From Verrucomicrobiales bacterium (GTDB taxonomy: Bacteria > Verrucomicrobiota > Verrucomicrobiia > Verrucomicrobiales > Akkermansiaceae): a stretch of DNA of 7,274 bases. The stretch's first letter is position 1; every line of letters begins with the position of its first letter. The translations under genes were made by a program, and so were the position numbers. The notes beneath the pieces were generated by a model, which made no database searches, was not told where the DNA came from, and was given only the letters and a program-made list of their open reading frames with translations. Shown piece by piece: positions 6,316 through 7,274 of the stretch. The stretch lies in contig PBTU01000059.1 in NCBI GenBank assembly GCA_002729295.1, forward strand, positions 1-7,274, written 5' to 3'.

Positions 6316-7274
6316 ATGTCATACGATCTCGTCGTTATCGGAGGAGGCCCAGGCGGTTACGTCGCCGCTATCCGAGCCGGTCAACTGGGAAAAAAAGTCG
6401 CCTGTGTCGAAATGGACCGCGCCGGCGGCACCTGCCTCAACTGGGGATGCATCCCGACCAAGGCCCTCCTCAAAAACGCGCACCTCTACCACCAGCTCAA
6501 ACACGATGCGGCCACTTTCGGCTTGTCCTTCGACAACCTCAGCTACGATTGGTCGAAAGTGATTGGGCGCTCACGCAACGTCTCCGGTAAACTCGCAGGT
6601 GGAATCGAATTCCTTTTTAAGAAAAACAAGGTCGATTACGTCAAAGGCTTCGGATCCGTTGCCGGTGAAGGGAAAGTCGAAGTGAAAAAAGAGGATGGCT
6701 CCACTGAGATACTCGACACCAATAAAATTATTCTCGCCACCGGTGCCACGTCGCGCGAACTGCCCGGACTCCCCGTCAACGGCATTTCAGTTGTCTCCTC
6801 CAAGGAGGCAATGGTTCTCGATAAACAACCCCACTCGATGGTCATCATCGGAGGCGGTGCCATTGGAGTGGAATTCGCCTATATCTACAATACCTTCGGT
6901 ACCGAGGTGACGCTCATCGAAATGATGCCTAATCTTCTTCCCGTCGAAGACGATGAAGTGGGAGATGCCATCACCAAGATTTACAAGAAAGCCGGCGTAA
7001 ATTGCCTCACCAATACCAAGGTCGTCAGCACCTGCGACAATGGATCCTCGGTCACCATCACCGTTGAAAACGATCAAGGAACGCAGGAAGTCATCGCCGA
7101 CACCTGCCTCGTTGCGATCGGGGTCTCGCCCGTCCTTCCCGGCGGCGAGCAACCGAAATTAACCGACCGTGGTTGGATTGAAATTAACGAGCGTTACGAG
7201 ACCTCCATTTCCGGGGTCTACGCCATCGGCGACATCGCCGGACCTCCCTGGCTCGCCCATACTGCGAGCTTCGA
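6316..7274 (+). CDS. lpdA: Dihydrolipoamide dehydrogenase (E3), 3' partial
   Basis: The first 319 residues of a class I pyridine nucleotide-disulfide oxidoreductase are present; the family is usually ~460-475 residues, so the dimerisation domain with the catalytic His-Glu pair lies beyond the window. It reoxidises dihydrolipoamide on the E2 subunits of 2-oxoacid dehydrogenase complexes (and the glycine cleavage H protein), passing electrons through a disulfide and FAD to NAD+ in the cytoplasm. Visible motifs: FAD-binding GGGPGG at 9-14; the redox-active disulfide C40/C45 in GGTCLNWGCIPTKAL, diagnostic of lipoamide dehydrogenase rather than mercuric or glutathione reductase; ATG at 141-143; the NAD-binding GGGAIG at 179-184 with E201 at the end of the second strand, which favours NAD over NADP; and the second FAD contact GVYAIGDIAG at 300-309. 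The start is ATG 6316 (MSYDLVVIGG), in the normal place for the family. There is no Shine-Dalgarno sequence before it. It is divergent from the ligase gene, with 128 bp between the starts. Confidence 0.97.
   Translation, partial: MSYDLVVIGGGPGGYVAAIRAGQLGKKVACVEMDRAGGTCLNWGCIPTKALLKNAHLYHQLKHDAATFGLSFDNLSYDWSKVIGRSRNVSGKLAGGIEFLFKKNKVDYVKGFGSVAGEGKVEVKKEDGSTEILDTNKIILATGATSRELPGLPVNGISVVSSKEAMVLDKQPHSMVIIGGGAIGVEFAYIYNTFGTEVTLIEMMPNLLPVEDDEVGDAITKIYKKAGVNCLTNTKVVSTCDNGSSVTITVENDQGTQEVIADTCLVAIGVSPVLPGGEQPKLTDRGWIEINERYETSISGVYAIGDIAGPPWLAHTASF

Noticed and set aside
6787..7152. 121-codon minus-strand open frame opposite lpdA
   Set aside because: It is antisense to the NAD-binding domain of lpdA and has no support of its own.

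Overview
The window holds five protein-coding genes and no RNA genes, mobile elements or CRISPR arrays that I can see. The organism is probably a member of the Verrucomicrobiota, perhaps on the Opitutia/Puniceicoccales side. The reasons are a long secreted-type CotH/lamin-tail multidomain protein with a C-terminal module of the 'S-DDL-x-NW' kind that is common in that phylum, a moderately GC-rich composition, and start codons that consistently lack Shine-Dalgarno motifs. This placement is inference from gene style, not from a marker gene.

Layout: (1) About 1-3020, plus strand: the C-terminal ~1005 residues of a large CotH-kinase-family protein, cut at its 5' end by the window edge. (2) 3000-3368, minus strand: a small MmcQ/YjbR-family protein, convergent with and overlapping the CotH gene by 21 bp; a possible terminator for the CotH gene lies on this overlap. 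(3) 3369-3617: 249 bp of non-coding sequence in which I recognise nothing firm. (4) 3618-6187, minus strand: a two-gene unit, first an AMP-forming adenylating enzyme (5117-6187), then an aldehyde-dehydrogenase-superfamily reductase (3618-5030), with an 86-bp gap holding a small inverted repeat. (5) 6188-6315: a 128-bp divergent promoter region. (6) 6316 to the end, plus strand: dihydrolipoamide dehydrogenase, cut at its 3' end.

The most interesting part is the minus-strand pair. A short PaaK/EhpF-like adenylating enzyme without the usual C-terminal lid domain, next to an ALDH-fold protein with a catalytic Cys but no Glu at the usual general-base position, is the arrangement of two-component ATP/NAD(P)H-dependent carboxylate reductases (compare EhpF/EhpG of griseoluteic acid synthesis, GriC/GriD of grixazone synthesis, and at a distance LuxE/LuxC). 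The inferred job is to activate a carboxylic acid as an acyl-adenylate and reduce it to an aldehyde. The substrate cannot be read from the sequence, and no other pathway genes are in view. The lipoamide dehydrogenase is divergently transcribed and probably serves central 2-oxoacid dehydrogenase complexes.
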